Shown: positions 10,700-22,344 of the stretch, one piece after another | Layout of the letters: each line of letters begins with the position of its first letter | How positions within the stretch are numbered: the first letter of the stretch is position 1 | From: Lepidostoma basale | Lineage: Eukaryota > Arthropoda > Insecta > Trichoptera > Lepidostomatidae | DNA: 64,000 nucleotides | Reading direction: 5' to 3' | Assembly (NCBI GenBank): GCA_022606425.2 | Contig: JAHDVF020001229.1 | Span: 806,001 to 870,000, forward strand | Translations under genes and position numbers: made by a program | The notes under the pieces: generated by a model | What the model was told of the DNA's origin: nothing | Database searches by the model: none | Seen by the model: only the letters and a program-made list of their open reading frames with translations

Positions 10700-11250
10700 A
10701 AGACGATTGGAAATAAAGATTTTGGTGTATTACGACAAAAGGCGAGTGGAGGTTAGAAACCCATAGCACGCAGAGACTCGCCACAAACAATGGCTAAAGT
10801 AACAAAGAAATCCGTAATTATTAATTTACATCTATAAAGTCGGCCGCAGCTGGACGGCCACAGCTCTCTTTGATATTACTGACGAATAATAATAAAAAAA
10901 AGTTTCTGTCGTTTTATTTCTTTTGTTAGTTAATTGATTATTTCCTTTCGACCATGTTCGGGCGGCCGGCGAAGACGGTTATATAATGTAATTTATTTAA
11001 AGCGCGCCGCTCTCATCTTATTTTTCCTTTTCGTTTTTATTTTTATTATTTAATTATTTTAGTATTACGCTTATCCGTAGAATGTTATAAAATTACAAAG
11101 TAAATCTCTTTATGTGCGTACTCGGCCGTTCGCGATTTAAGGTGCTCAAGTAATTGGGCGAATTTTTAATAATGAATTTATCCTCAAGATTGTCCAAGAC
11201 CATCCCGCCATTAAAATTTAGAAATATGGGTAGTGTACCAGAGATTTTGC
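10700..11250. other. Non-coding stretch with GC-mixed segments
   Basis: No family recognised. CGGCCG-containing segments at 10840-10860 and 10970-11010 sit in AT-rich DNA. Confidence 0.35.
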
Positions 11251-11252
11251 GT

Positions 11253-11756
11253 GTTTATTATTATTATTTTGTTGGATCGCTCTTTTACATCATTACAGCG
11301 CGAGCCAAATCGATGTAAAGGGTATAGATTTCATATTGATAGGTAGCTTATGATATGTGATAGGAACCAACCTGCCTCTGGTGACACCGGTAGGAAAAGT
11401 AATTAACGCGCTCTCCTCGTCGTGAACGCCTTTCATATTAGTGAAAGTATGTTCAGAAGTCAAAAACTCTTGATTTTGGAGAGTATCTTGTCTTCCTAAT
11501 ATCGAACCATCTCTCATGCATTTCTGTTTATATACAATATACAATATATTATATTATTTTACCTGTTCTCAAAAGATGCCCTCAACTTTAATTTTGTAAT
11601 GTCCATTGATGAAATAAACTGATTTGATTTGATTTATCTATCGCGATTTTATTGTCACGTGAATTCTACACAAAACCAAAAACAGCGTGATAATTACACT
11701 GCCATCCCCAGGAATCAAATATAGCACTTACCACTCGGCCACGAATGTCGTCACGC
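11253..11756 (-). mobile_element. tRNA-headed SINE, split by LINE-E
   Basis: Minus strand. The 3' part (11253-11349) has an (ATA)n tail and a GCGAGCCAAATCGATGTAAA segment shared with 14962-15030. The 5' tRNA-like head is at about 11636-11756 (TGTCACGTGAATTCTACAC, CCACTCGGCCACGAATGTCG). LINE-E at 11350-11634 lies between the two parts. Confidence 0.65.
11350..11634 (+). mobile_element. LINE-E 3' end nested in a SINE
   Basis: + oriented, ending in the 3' tail AAACTGATTTGATTTGATTT (to 11634). It shares ACCTGCCTCTGGTGACACCG-type sequence with 63100 and, inverted, with 13490-13762. The tail type recalls CR1/L2-like lepidopteran LINEs; clade not proven. Confidence 0.65.
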
Positions 11757-11835
11757 CGTTTATACGAGTATATTTACACTTTTTTTTAATTAACTCATCG
11801 TCTGCAAGAGAACATAAACGATCTGTCATGTAAGA

Positions 11836-11970
11836 AGTCGAAAGAATTGAAGTGCGTATATGACTCGCTGTATGAATGCGGAGGAAGCTTTGGAGGTGTG
11901 TCAGAATAGAGTAGTGTGGCGCTCCATTATCACTGCTTACCCTTCCAGAGAAACGGCGTGAAAGTTTGTT
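11836..11970 (+). mobile_element. LINE-A-like 3' fragment
   Basis: Follows LINE-A order: GAAGTCGAAAGAATTGAAGT, CGCTGTATGAATGCGGAGGA, GTGTGGCGCTCCATTATCAC, then GAAACGGCGTGAAAG. A diverged subfamily without a clear tail. Confidence 0.65.
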
Positions 11971-12354
11971 GTTGTTTGTGGGAGTGGTTATTATTATATA
12001 CCCGTTTACTGTCCTGGTGTTGGCCGACGGGAAGGATATGTTAGCACATTTTAAAGTATACATAAAATTAAATGTTTTAATTTCAAGCTTCCTCCATCTA
12101 TCCGCAGAAAGAGTCTTTTTAAAAAAATAACTTTTTTTTTAAACATACAATATAATAAATATATTGTACGAGGAAATAAGCGCAGTGATGCTATAACACT
12201 CTACTGAGTAGCCGCAAAACCAATCTTTGCGCGTTTGTTGCAGTTAAAAAGTTTGGGTACTGCCGTTTTTTATCGTAGTCAGACTTAAATCTGTGCTCTA
12301 CGAGCTTTTATTTCGACGAATTTCGACAAGATTCAGAAAAATGTCATCTTCTTC

Positions 12355-12652
12355 TTCTTCTTTGCTATCCTTCTTCCCTCCACTGCTGGATATAGGCCTC
12401 TTCCAATATCCTCCACTCGTCTCTATCCTGCCCCCTTTGCATCCAAGATATTCCAACCCTTTTGACAATATCATCGGTCCATCTCATCGGTGGCCTTCCG
12501 ACACTTCGCCTATTTGCCCATGGTCTCCAACTGAGTATCTTGGGTGCCCATCTGTTGCCACCCTGTCTAGCCAAGTGTCCAACCCATTGCCATTTCAATT
12601 TTGCCACGGACCGAGTGGCAAAATTAAAAATGTCATGCGTTATCAATATTCA
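12355..12652 (-). mobile_element. LINE-K 3' end
   Basis: Minus frame 12365-12646 (93 codons) reads AKLKWQWVGHLARQGGNRWA, WRPWANRRSVGRPPMRWTDD and LEEAYIQQWREEG, the complete C terminus of this LINE protein. The (GAA)n tail complement is at 12345-12362. Only the very 3' end is present. Confidence 0.85.
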
Positions 12653-13489
12653 TAATTTAAATATAATCTTCCGGTATATAATTTAAATTATTGTATGCTG
12701 GACAACAAACACGACCATTAACACCCATCACGTTTACCGGTTTCAAAACTGTCCAAATCATCATCATCAACACCAAAGCAATTTCATTTTATTACTACAA
12801 CGATGATTCTTCATACATCAAAACAAGGTATAGAACAAATTAAAGTTATTATGTGTAAGCCAAAAATTAATAACAACAGTACATAAAAATTAACTTAACA
12901 TACGAGTACAACATTTACTAAAAACTTTGTTAGTCATTAATTTTAAATTAAAAGTACCAAATTCGTGGACTTTTGCTCTTTCGCCTAGTCCGTTTGTTTA
13001 ATATTTATAATTCTATATTGTACTTTGCAAGTTTTGTTTATTCGTCTGTGTGGATGAACCCACCATACATATACGACTCCCTTAAATGCGCGTGTGTGAG
13101 TAGTTTCTGGTTGCTCGTTGTATTATTTAGCATATTATATGAGCTTATACATATGTTCCAGCGGCGGAGAGTAAAACGTATAAATAATAAAAACGTGATA
13201 ATAAAATGGAACTTCAAAACGCAATGTTTTGTCGATAAGGGAAATTTTAATTCTAAGTTCTCTATTTGAATCTCTCGCCAATATTAGAGAATCCAAAATA
13301 TGTCTATGTAAAAAAATAAAATAAGAAAAACCTGAGAAATGAAAACCCTTTTTTAAATAATAATTATATTTTATCGAATAAACATATTTGGTTTCCAAAG
13401 TGAGAATTGTTCTTTTATAAAGTAAAGTGATTTGAGCAAAGGGTAGGCAGCTAAGTATCTATAGTATAATCGCTTGTTTGTCTGGTTCA
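12653..13489. other. AT-rich non-coding stretch
   Basis: A 98-codon + frame (12973-13269) and an 87-codon minus frame overlap antisense and are compositionally AT-driven. No family recognised. Confidence 0.4.
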
Positions 13490-13762
13490 AATCAAATCAA
13501 ATCAAATCAGTTTATTTTCTCAAAAGACATTACAAACATGTTTTATAGTTTAAGGCATCTATTGAGAACAGGTAAAACATAATAAATATATAATACCAGG
13601 AACGCATGAGAGATGGATCGACATAAGGAATACAAGATACTCTCCAAAGTCAAGAGTATTTGTCTTCTGAACGTACTTTCACGATTATGAAAGACATCGA
13701 TCTCCGAACCGATCATGTTCAGCGGTTTGATTGCTCTCCCCACCGGCATCACCACAGTTCGT
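13490..13762 (-). mobile_element. LINE-E 3' end
   Basis: Begins with the complement of the (TGATT)n tail (13493-13510), then TTTATTTTCTCAAAAGACAT. The minus frame 13543-13755 starts MVMPVGRAIKPLNMIGSEID. This is a typical 5'-truncated LINE insertion. Confidence 0.75.
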
Positions 13763-14047
13763 ATTGCTCAGATTGAACAACTAATTTTAAAAAATATATA
13801 TACATCTACAAGTGTAGGCATTTATTACAAGGTGCTTAGTGATTTAATCATAAAACAAAAAAAGTGAAAATTTTGTTTATCGTAACATGTGTCATGTAGC
13901 ACGGGTGACATCTTTAGAGTGAGGTTAGAACTGCACAACATTATTCACTCACTTTGCACATTTCCATTTGTGATGGGCCTGTATGTTTAACACCAATTGG
14001 GATCAAAAACTCATTTTTGATACTTGACACATTTATAATCATCAGTA

Positions 14048-14269
14048 CAGTAAAACCTCGATATAACTACCTCTATTTTTAACGAACTTCGGATATAACG
14101 GACCAAAAAATACGGTCAAATTTAAAAAAATTAAAAACGTCCTGTTCATATTATACATGCTAAAATTCAAGTGTACATGTAAAAAATTTTAGCGGTCATG
14201 ATAATCACGTCATACGTCAACATGGACACCCCCTCCCTCCAGTTCGTCCGTTATATCGAGGTTTTACTG
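14048..14269. mobile_element. pogo/Tigger-type MITE
   Basis: A 222-bp element with perfect 20-bp terminal inverted repeats CAGTAAAACCTCGATATAAC, flanked on both sides by TA (14046-14047, 14270-14271), the Tc1/mariner-pogo target duplication. Subterminal inverted AACGAACT/AGTTCGT copies follow. No transposase is encoded, so it is non-autonomous. Confidence 0.9.
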
Positions 14270-14271
14270 TA

Positions 14272-14950
14272 TTTTTTTCCGTGCTAATGCAAAAACTGTT
14301 GTTTTGTATAAGTTTAATTATACATGATGATTTCTAGAAAAACATGCGTTATCATTAAATTTTAAAAAACTAAACATGTCCATTAGTGTGTCTTCTTCTA
14401 TTCCTTTTTTTTTTTTGTGAAAACATATTTGTAACTCTTGTTGATATAGCATATTAGCATTTGTGTGTTATTATTTTTTTGCCGATAAAAGAATTTTAAC
14501 CTATGTGTGTCGTTCATTTATTAGTGAATATATAATAGTACATAGAAAAAATAATGTTCACCCTTGTGCGTCATATTTTTTTCGTATAAATAGTATTTTA
14601 GCCTTAAGTTTTCGGACCGCCCATGCTGGGTACGTGTACATGTGTATCTATACGTAGGGTCATCACACCGCTGGGTAAATATTGACTGGAATTGTTTACG
14701 TAGATTTGTAACTAAACCATGGCTCTTACTATCAAGGTGTGTTGGACACATTATTCTCTCTTCGTCCGGACTTGATATTTGAACATAAAATAATGTGATA
14801 TTGTTATAGGAACACATACTCAAATATCTTCAATAGTGTCTAGTAAATGACAGATTATTGACAGGAATTGAAAAAAACAAGTCATGTACTCTTACGTATA
14901 TGTCTTATAACATTTGTCATGCATTATTATAAAACATGTGTCCACCTCTT
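14272..14950. other. AT-rich non-coding stretch
   Basis: Overlapping sense and antisense frames of 64-100 codons have no recognised family. No repeat found. Confidence 0.4.
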
Positions 14951-14951
14951 C

Positions 14952-15150
14952 TATATTATTATTATTTTGTTGAATCGCTCTTTAAATCAATACAGTGCGA
15001 GCCAAATCGATGTAAAGGGTATAAAAAATTCCGCACCAGATCTAAGACAGTGTGACAATCACACTGCCATCGCCGTGAACCGAACTCGGGACCTTCGGGT
15101 GGCATTGAAAGCACTTGCCACTCGGCCAAGAAGGTCGTATTTTTCAATCA
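14952..15150 (-). mobile_element. tRNA-headed SINE
   Basis: Minus strand: a tRNA-like head with a decayed B-box (GGTTCACGGCGATGGCAGTG), then a short body and GCGAGCCAAATCGATGTAAA (plus-strand reading) with an (ATA)n tail at 14955-14970. Shorter in the body than the 48.8-kb copy. Confidence 0.7.
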
Positions 15151-15395
15151 CGAGTACTTTCATTATATTTTCATATATAAATTCAAGGTGCTTTTCACGA
15201 ATGTCAGTATTCCGTCACTCACCATCGTATACTGCATGTCTCCGTTTCAACGAGTGAAATGTTCAAGTATGTTCAACCCTCATTACGACATAGTTTATAT
15301 GACGTGTAAGATTTGAAACAAATTTTAAGCCCTTTTATGTTTTTCTCACCACTAGATTTGTGTAAATAATATCCTTTAAAATGTAGATTTCTTAA

Positions 15396-15462
15396 TAACT
15401 AGCTAACTAACTGACCATCACGCCGTCTCCCCGAAGGGGTAGGCAAAAATAATGGACTGCAT
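15396..15462 (-). mobile_element. LINE-A 3' terminus
   Basis: The tail complement CTAGCTAACTAACTGACCAT followed by only about 45 bp of the 3' end. It is paired with an inverted internal LINE-A segment at 15504-15640. Confidence 0.75.
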
Positions 15463-15503
15463 TTAACAGTTGATTAAAAATAGTTATTTGAAACAATAAT
15501 TTA

Positions 15504-15640
15504 TCAATGAAAGCGAAAACGGCCGTTCAAAATGGAGTTCTGGTCCCAACCCTAATGTATGGAAGCGAAGCATGGAACTGGCAGAAGAAGGATGAGAGCA
15601 GAATAAATGCGGTAGAGATGAGGTCCCTAAGACGTATGGG
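15504..15640 (+). mobile_element. LINE-A internal segment, inverted relative to 15396-15462
   Basis: + strand reads VQNGVLVPTLMYGSEAWNWQ, KKDESRINAVEMRSLRRM. It has no 3' tail of its own. The arrangement (3' end on minus, internal part on plus) fits a twin-primed insertion, though about 40 bp of filler separates the parts. Confidence 0.7.
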
Positions 15641-15799
15641 ATGGTTTGTTTGTTTGCGTTTGTATAATAGTTGATCGGAATATATTATGTCTGAAATTTA
15701 TAAAAATATAAATTAAACCCGATCATTAAATTAAGAATGCTTTAAATACTGCTTCCGATAATGGGAGTGAGTAAAGAGGCATACATAAGATATATACAA

Positions 15800-15975
15800 C
15801 GAAGTCAAAAATACTTGTTGATACAGTCAGTAAATCAGAATGAGACAAATGTTATGGCTACGAAACATTAGTGAATGGACTGGCTGTTTAGGAGCTGTTT
15901 CGTACAGCCGAAGATTGGGAAGCTTTCTCATGATCGAAAGTCAACTTCGGGGAGACCTTACAAGACACAAACAAA
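15800..15975 (+). mobile_element. LINE-O-like remnant
   Basis: One frame reads LFRTAEDWEAFS near 15890-15930, similar to ELFRLAQDREAYA in the 25.4-kb copy. Decayed. Confidence 0.4.
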
Positions 15976-16554
15976 AATAAGTGTAGATCACAAATGAGAC
16001 TAAAAAATTAACTTCGAAACAGAATTTTAAACAAATCGCAGATTGATTTAAAATGTTCTTAATTATTATTTGCTGTATATTTCTTTAATAATATTATATA
16101 CATTAAATGAAAACTAACATTTAATTCGAATTTGCATGATTCGATCGTTTGGCGTTGTTGCCTCAATGGTAAATAATGAAGCCAGCAAAAGTTTTCAATG
16201 GCCACGCCCAAATCGTCGAGTCAACCAAAATAAAATTTGTAACACAGTTTTCCTACACCTATTATTCCCACATTTTTAAAGTTTCCTTTGTCGTCGTGAA
16301 AACCTCACAAAAGTTGGTAGTTTTCAATAAGATATTTAAATGGGGGAAGGCGGGTTAACGACTCGAGTCTTGTAAGTCGGGGCTGGCCGCGCCGCCCCCG
16401 GCCCGCGGCGGGGTTGCGCGCCCCCCGGGCTGATTTGTTCGGCTGCGTAGGTACTAGCTGAATAATTTAGGTACCTATGTAATCATGAGCGTACGCCAGA
16501 TGAAGTATATTTACATGGCGGATGTGCATGGAAAAATAGCCGTCTACAGTCACG
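15976..16554. other. Non-coding stretch with a GC-rich block
   Basis: AT-rich to 16360. Then a sharply GC-rich block (16376-16435, several CCCC/GGGG runs and GCGCGCC) lies just upstream of the (AT)n tract. No gene recognised. Confidence 0.4.
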
Positions 16555-16895
<341 letters not shown>

Positions 16896-17092
16896 TATAC
16901 CATATGTGTGTGTGTATCTATGTATGTATGTTTGCGATTATTTTTCTTAAATATCAAATGATGCATGGTGGTCTTCAATCAATTAACCTCCCGAAGAGTT
17001 ACAACGTTGATCGAACATTTAAGAGGCAGTACTTGTTGATTACAATCAATAAATTCAAACATTGTTATTTTTAAAAATATACAAATATTGAC

Positions 17093-17140
17093 AGGAAAGA
17101 ATAGTGCAGTATATAAAAATATACTGCACTATTCTTTCCT
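17093..17140. repeat. Perfect palindrome at a LINE-A edge
   Basis: Two perfect 22-bp arms (17093-17114 and 17119-17140) around AAAA. The arm sequence contains GGAAAGAATAGTGCAGT, which is LINE-A 3' sequence, so the left arm is a plus-strand and the right arm a minus-strand LINE-A fragment. Confidence 0.85.
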
Positions 17141-17490
17141 GATATACTATTCTAAACTCCTCAATATATTCATACTCGTGTCATGAACACACATCGATAT
17201 CTCACCTGGTCGACATTTAATATGTAATTTATTTGATCGTGCCAGATTTCCTCGCTCGCTCTCTATTTATTGTATCGTTTACGTCCTTTACATGTATTTT
17301 ATTTCTTATCCCATTTCATTATATTGTTTAAAACATTAACTGCATTCACTAATTTTCTTTGCATTTGACACTCTGTCATACCTGTACAAATTTACTACAC
17401 TGTATCTAACAGATTTCATTTCTACACTATTTATTATATTATACTTTCATCCTTCTTTTGCCAGTTCCATTGTTCACTTCCATACTAAAA
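17125..17490 (-). mobile_element. LINE-A fragment lacking its 3' tail
   Basis: Follows LINE-A order on minus from the CTTTCCTGA segment to the CCAGTTCCATTGTTCACTTC segment, with many changes. The expected tail and GGCGTGATGG terminus are missing; the palindrome replaces them. Confidence 0.7.
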
Positions 17491-17621
17491 GAAAAAATGC
17501 AAGAATGAATATTTATACCAACCGCGAAAATCTAGACACAATATACTTTTATATAAAAAAATATTATTTTAACTGAATAATGAGTATTTTCTACTAATGG
17601 TATTTTTATTTCATACATAAC

Positions 17622-17815
17622 TAACTAACTAACTAACCATCACGCCGTCTCTCCGGAGGGGTAGGCAGAAAGAATGTACCGACACACTTTTCTTTCCGGA
17701 CATATTTCTCTCGCTCGTCATGCACGCATGTCGATTTCTCTGACCCCTCACGTGGCCGACATTTAATATTTGATTTATTTGATCGTGCCACGTTTTCCTC
17801 GGTCTTCCTAGTTAC
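17622..17815 (-). mobile_element. LINE-A 3' fragment
   Basis: The tail complement AACTAACTAACTAACCATCA, then a well-kept 3' end through CCACGTTTTCCTCGGTCTTC, where it stops abruptly. Confidence 0.85.
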
Positions 17816-18390
17816 ATATTTATATAGTTACATAGTTTGTGTTATTTAGTTTTGTATATTTGTTTGTACGCATTAAATCATCGTGCAAAACAGGATTCAT
17901 AAATTTCAATTTTTAGATATTTTTATTGTATAGAACATACGTCATAGTTTTACAGGTGTGCGCAACCGTTTATTTTGAATTAACCACTACACACTAAATA
18001 CTCTTTGTAGCTACATTTTGGTGTTATTAACACATCGATTTCAAACTTAACCGTGCAAATGTGTTTCTATTTTATGCGCGGGAGCAAAAAATACGATTCC
18101 ACATATCTTCAAAGCCATGCCACTGTCGAGAGCGCTGTTGACTCATATCATCTAAATAGAAATATTTTTACTATATCCCATTAATCATTCGCCTCGGATC
18201 TGAGAAAAGTTATTTTGTTTTTATTTTACACGTACATTCGGCTTACAGCGGATTCGAACTTGTATTTTATTGGAGAAAAGATTTAACGTGCCGTGCCGAG
18301 CAAAAAGTAGCTGCATAAATATAATAAAAATCTCCCGTTGACTCAATCACTAGCTCCCGGGGAACGATGCAAGCCGACGCGGGGGGATGG
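17816..18390. other. Low-copy stretch
   Basis: No repeat recognised. GC is locally raised at 18060-18140 and 18230-18390. Confidence 0.35.
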
Positions 18391-18786
18391 TATAAAATAG
18401 TTTTACAAAATAAATACGCAAAAAATAAAATAAGTGACTGGGCCCGTTCGTCAGAAAATAGCTCTCCAAAAGATCCCGAACCCGAGACGATCGACCGGAG
18501 GGTTCCCCATCACCAAAAAGATGACGAGATAGTTAATGGTCCACATTCTAGAAGGACGGAGATGCAACCACCAACATGTTATCAGACCTATAAAATAGTT
18601 TTATAAAATAAATACACAAATAAATAAAACAAGGGACAGGGCCCGTGTGTCAGAAAATAGTTCTTCAAAAGATCCCGAACACGAGACAATTGACCGGAGG
18701 GTTCCCGACTACCAAAAAGATGACGAGATAGTTGGCGGTCCACATCTAGTAGGACAGATATGCAACCTTCAAAATGTCATCAGACC
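18391..18786 (+). repeat. 198-bp tandem duplication
   Basis: Unit 1 is 18391-18588, unit 2 is 18589-18786, and a third unit start (TATAAAA) follows. Shared landmarks: TATAAAATAGTTTTA, AAAAGATCCCGAAC, GACCGGAGGGTTCCC, AAAAAGATGACGAGATAGTT. The unit is 66 codons, so the frame is kept. The repeated reading ..QKDDEIVxGPH.. hints at a decayed LINE C terminus (RW.DEI..AGPHW), but this is weak. Confidence 0.8.
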
Positions 18787-18789
18787 TAT

Positions 18790-19540
18790 AAAAAAAAAAA
18801 TTGTTACTGGACCAATCTAGCTTCTTATTTTTAATATAGACCTGTAGCCAATTTCTTGAGAGGAATTGACCTATTGTGAAGTCGATTCCCAGCATTCGAT
18901 CCATATTTTTGGTGATCTGTCCAGGGGTCTTTCTTAGGGTCGGTCGTACAATACGTTGTCAGGGAGTCTGGATGAATCCATTCTTCTAACGTTTGAATAC
19001 AACGAAGTCTTATTCGTTGACTACCCTATCAAACGACATCTTCAATTTCATATTCATAATTATCGTATTTATTATTCAATCACGAAGTGTCTTGCAGATA
19101 TGTTTCAGAATTTCTTCATTGCTTGACCCCTAAGCGTGTTTTTTTTGTAATTGTAGTGTCCGCCCTGCATTAGATTCCCTATGTCAAGATGGTTCGTACA
19201 CTTGTGAATTTACTTGGCTTTAGCTAAATACATTCATCTCTGAACCGTTTCATACATACAGTGAGCTAATCGATGATATTTAATTGTTATGATACATATA
19301 TATTTTATAAACTCTTAGACACATATAGACAGAATGTACCTAAATATTTGATATCCATTACGGAGATATGGTAGATATATAATATATGTTCTCATTGCAA
19401 TATTAATCTAAAGAATGATTAGTGACATATAACAGGTGAACTATTTCAAGGCTCTTCTAGCCGTGAAGATGTTGCCATTTTTACATATCAATATATACGA
19501 GTACGTATAATTTTTATTATTATTATGTTATACTAATTTT
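18790..19540. other. AT-rich non-coding stretch
   Basis: No repeat family or coding signal recognised. Confidence 0.4.
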
Positions 19541-19542
19541 TT

Positions 19543-19850
19543 TATAAGGATTAATTTTAACTCAATAGATACGAAGATGTAAATTGTTTTCTGGAAACTA
19601 AAAACTAGTGTTGATTGAACTAAAAAATGTGATGTGTTTCTCAACATAAGTATCATATATACAATACATCTTTCAAAAATTGGTCGTACGAAGGGAGGAA
19701 TGGGGAATGTTGTTAACATAAAGCGATCCCTTAACCCAACCAATGACAGGTCATAAGTCATGTAAGCGCCTCGACCACCATATTATGTTTCCAGAAAACA
19801 ATTTGCATCTTCGTCTCTATTGAGATACATTTAATCCTTTAAAAAATGAT
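19543..19850 (-). mobile_element. TIR element family B, long-armed copy
   Basis: The left arm 19543-19602 (AAGGATTAATTTTAACTCAA..., TTTTCTGGAAAC) is inverted at 19787-19848, giving arms of about 60 bp. The core is on minus (19680-19785), with about 70 bp of other sequence inside. The outer right flank matches 8885-8935 in reverse. Confidence 0.65.
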
Positions 19851-20740
19851 TAACCCGCAATGGGTAAAATCCAGTATTTGTCTACAAGTATTTGTATACA
19901 TTCAAAAAAAACATTTTATAAATTATCTTTGATGCATCACCCATGAATTTTAATCTCTATCTTGTTTATATATTATATTTACCTGTATTTTTTGGTTCAT
20001 TATGTTTAGTAAAATATGATTCATATTTTTTGGGATTAAATAAAAATTACTTTTAAATCGAGCGATTTTTTAAAAATATAATGCATTCATATTTCTTGTG
20101 TAATTTTAAAATACTTTTTGTTGCATTTACCAAATATTCTTTTTTCACAGCTCTTGAGGAGTAAGCTTATTTCTTTTCCTACTTCTACACTTCATTTAGT
20201 AAACTTCTGACTAAAATGTCGGATTTCAGTACGAAATCAAATGCTTCGTCGTCACACTGTCGTGTTATAAATCCTGCAGGAATGCGGCGCTCACTGTAAA
20301 CAAACTGCCGAAAAATGACGCGTTCAATAGAAGCGAGTTTAATATTGGAAACTAAATCTTTTTAGCATAATAAATATTTTATGTTTTCACGAGTTAAAGC
20401 ACTGCATATTTCTCCGGTGTTTATTTTGGTTTTTACACAAAATTCACTCAACGTGTTTTGAAGGTGATTCAGCTCGTTGCCATAGAGATTGCCTATATAT
20501 TTTACTCTATAAAGATATTTAGAAATTTAACCCTTGCCATACATTTTATGTGTCAAGCTCCCCGAAGCCTTTCTGATTTTTACATGTAAATCTGCAAATA
20601 TTTTGCATTGTATTGTTTCAAGATTAGAGAAAGAAAGGTCCAGAGTTTTTCCGAGTTGGCGGCTTTAATACCTCGTAATGAAAGGTGTTAAGGGATAAAC
20701 CCGTTAAAATTCGTTGATTTTTTAAATGATTTTAACATAA
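19851..20740. other. Non-coding stretch
   Basis: Apart from the B-related flank at 19851-19910, no family recognised. Confidence 0.4.
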
Positions 20741-20741
20741 C

Positions 20742-20935
20742 TAATACGAATGTAAACGTCTGTTTTCTAAAACTTGTCGTACGTTTTATAGTAATGAAAC
20801 ATTTCGCCTTGCTAAGGCATTATCACATTACGAAACATGTCAATCCCACATAATAAATCAACACTTCTAGAAAACAAACGTTATCATTTGACGTTTTAAT
20901 TATTTTAATATATGTGGAGTTAACGTCATTCTTCA
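20742..20935. mobile_element. Fold-back element, family F
   Basis: Left arm AAACGTCTGTTTTCTA...; right arm CTTCTAGAAAACAAACGTT, then a GGAGTTAACGTCATTCTTCA end matching the outer F arm. The interior has the hammerhead-like module on minus. Confidence 0.7.
20796..20826 (-). ncRNA. Hammerhead-like motif, family F
   Basis: On minus: GTGATAA, an extra T, GCCTT-AGC-AAGGC (perfect 5-bp stem), GAAA, then ATGTTTC. C3 and G8 are changed and the hexamer is damaged; the stem and GAAA are intact. Confidence 0.4.
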
Positions 20936-21069
20936 ATAAACAATAATTATGTGAAACACAGTTTAACCACTAAGAAATTAATACGATTAAAAACGTCTGT
21001 TTTAGTTTTATTGTATTATTTTTTTATAGCAATGACACTTTTCTCATAAATACCCGCTTTATTCTTATT

Positions 21070-21143
21070 CATCATCAACCGTCTGTCATCCACTGCTGAA
21101 TGTAGGCCTCTCCCAAAGCCCGCCACCGCCCGCTACCAATTTT
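21070..21143 (-). mobile_element. 74-bp LINE-J insertion with TSD
   Basis: Complement of the LINE-J 3' end (CATCATCAACCGTCTGTCAT, CTGCTGAATGTAGGCCTCTC) flanked by perfect 12-bp repeats TTTATTCTTATT at 21058-21069 and 21144-21155. Extreme 5' truncation. Confidence 0.85.
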
Positions 21144-21155
21144 TTTATTCTTATT

Positions 21156-21820
21156 ACTTTTTTAAATATATATTTGTACAACTTTGCTCAAGAAACAATG
21201 AATAGTTTTATCAATTTATAATTAATTTATTGTTTTATTATATGTTTTTCGAATATAGTATATCCTCATCATCTAAACTACATAATATCTAAATCGCAGA
21301 ACGTAACACTTCAAGATGAACAAACCAAAATAATAAAAAAGGATGTTTATTTTTTCACAATTTTTAACAACGTTTATTTTTAAATTATTTTTTACATATG
21401 TTTGACAACTTTTATTGCGTTATTTAAGGATGAGTTTTTTTTATATATAATATAATGCGAGTTATTTCAGCAGGTTTTAGGTTAGGATGTTAACGTCTAG
21501 CCGTGGGTTCAAAATAATTTCTCCTAGTGGCGCTGGTTTTCTGTATTCCAGCGCATAAACACCCAATTAAACAGAACTGCGGTAATATTTCATAGTTTCT
21601 ATTCAGAGACGGGAATTAACAAGGAAAGTTCAATAATAATTATAACTTAACGAGCCACTGCATACGTATAACCCACCTAGAATTATACCTTTATATTGTT
21701 TACGCCATTATCCCCAGAAGAATGAAAGCAGTCACGAAAGGAGTAACCGGAGAGAGCCTGCCATACGGAAATAAATAGTTAATTATGTAAGGAAAACATA
21801 AATTAATAAATTCACTCTTA
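21156..21820. other. AT-rich non-coding stretch
   Basis: No recognised repeat or gene. Confidence 0.4.
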
Positions 21821-21821
21821 T

Positions 21822-22320
21822 TAACTAACCATCACGCCGTCTCTCCGGAGGGGTAGGCAGAAAGAATGGACCGCCACATTTTTCTTTCCTGACATATTTC
21901 TCTCACTTCCTCAACACTCATACATGGTGTCATGCACGCGGGTCGATTTCTCTGACTCCTCACGTGGCCGACTTTCAATATTTGATTTATTTGATCATGC
22001 CACCTTCTTCTTGGTCTTCCTCTATTTCTGGATCCATTTACATCGTTAACATGTAATTTGCTTACCATTCTTTCTTCATTCATTCTTTCCATATGTCCAA
22101 ACCATCTTAATGATCCTTTCATTATTTTGTTTACAACACCATCATTCGAACCGCATTCACTTCTTATATTTTCATTCGACACTCTATCATACACAGAGTA
22201 TCCACACATTCGTCTAAGAGATCTCATTTCTACTGCATGTATTATACTTTCATCCTTTTTTTGCCATTTTCATGCTTCGCTTCCAAACATAAGGTTCGGT
22301 ACAAGAGCACCGTTGTGTAT
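21822..22320 (-). mobile_element. LINE-A 3' end, well preserved
   Basis: Minus frame 21832-22227 (131 codons) is the longest intact LINE-A C terminus here: MRSLRRMCGYSVYDRVSNEN, LRWFGHMERMNEERMVSKLH, NRGRPRRRWHDQINQILKVG, ending ILSAYPSGETA and the CGGCGTGATGG terminus. Upstream codons to 22320 continue the family. No RT catalytic motif remains. Confidence 0.9.
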
Positions 22321-22344
22321 TTATATGTATCACAATTTATTTTT

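Noticed and set aside
12973..13398. Overlapping sense and antisense frames as a small gene pair
   Set aside because: AT-driven frames without homology, splice context or codon pattern.
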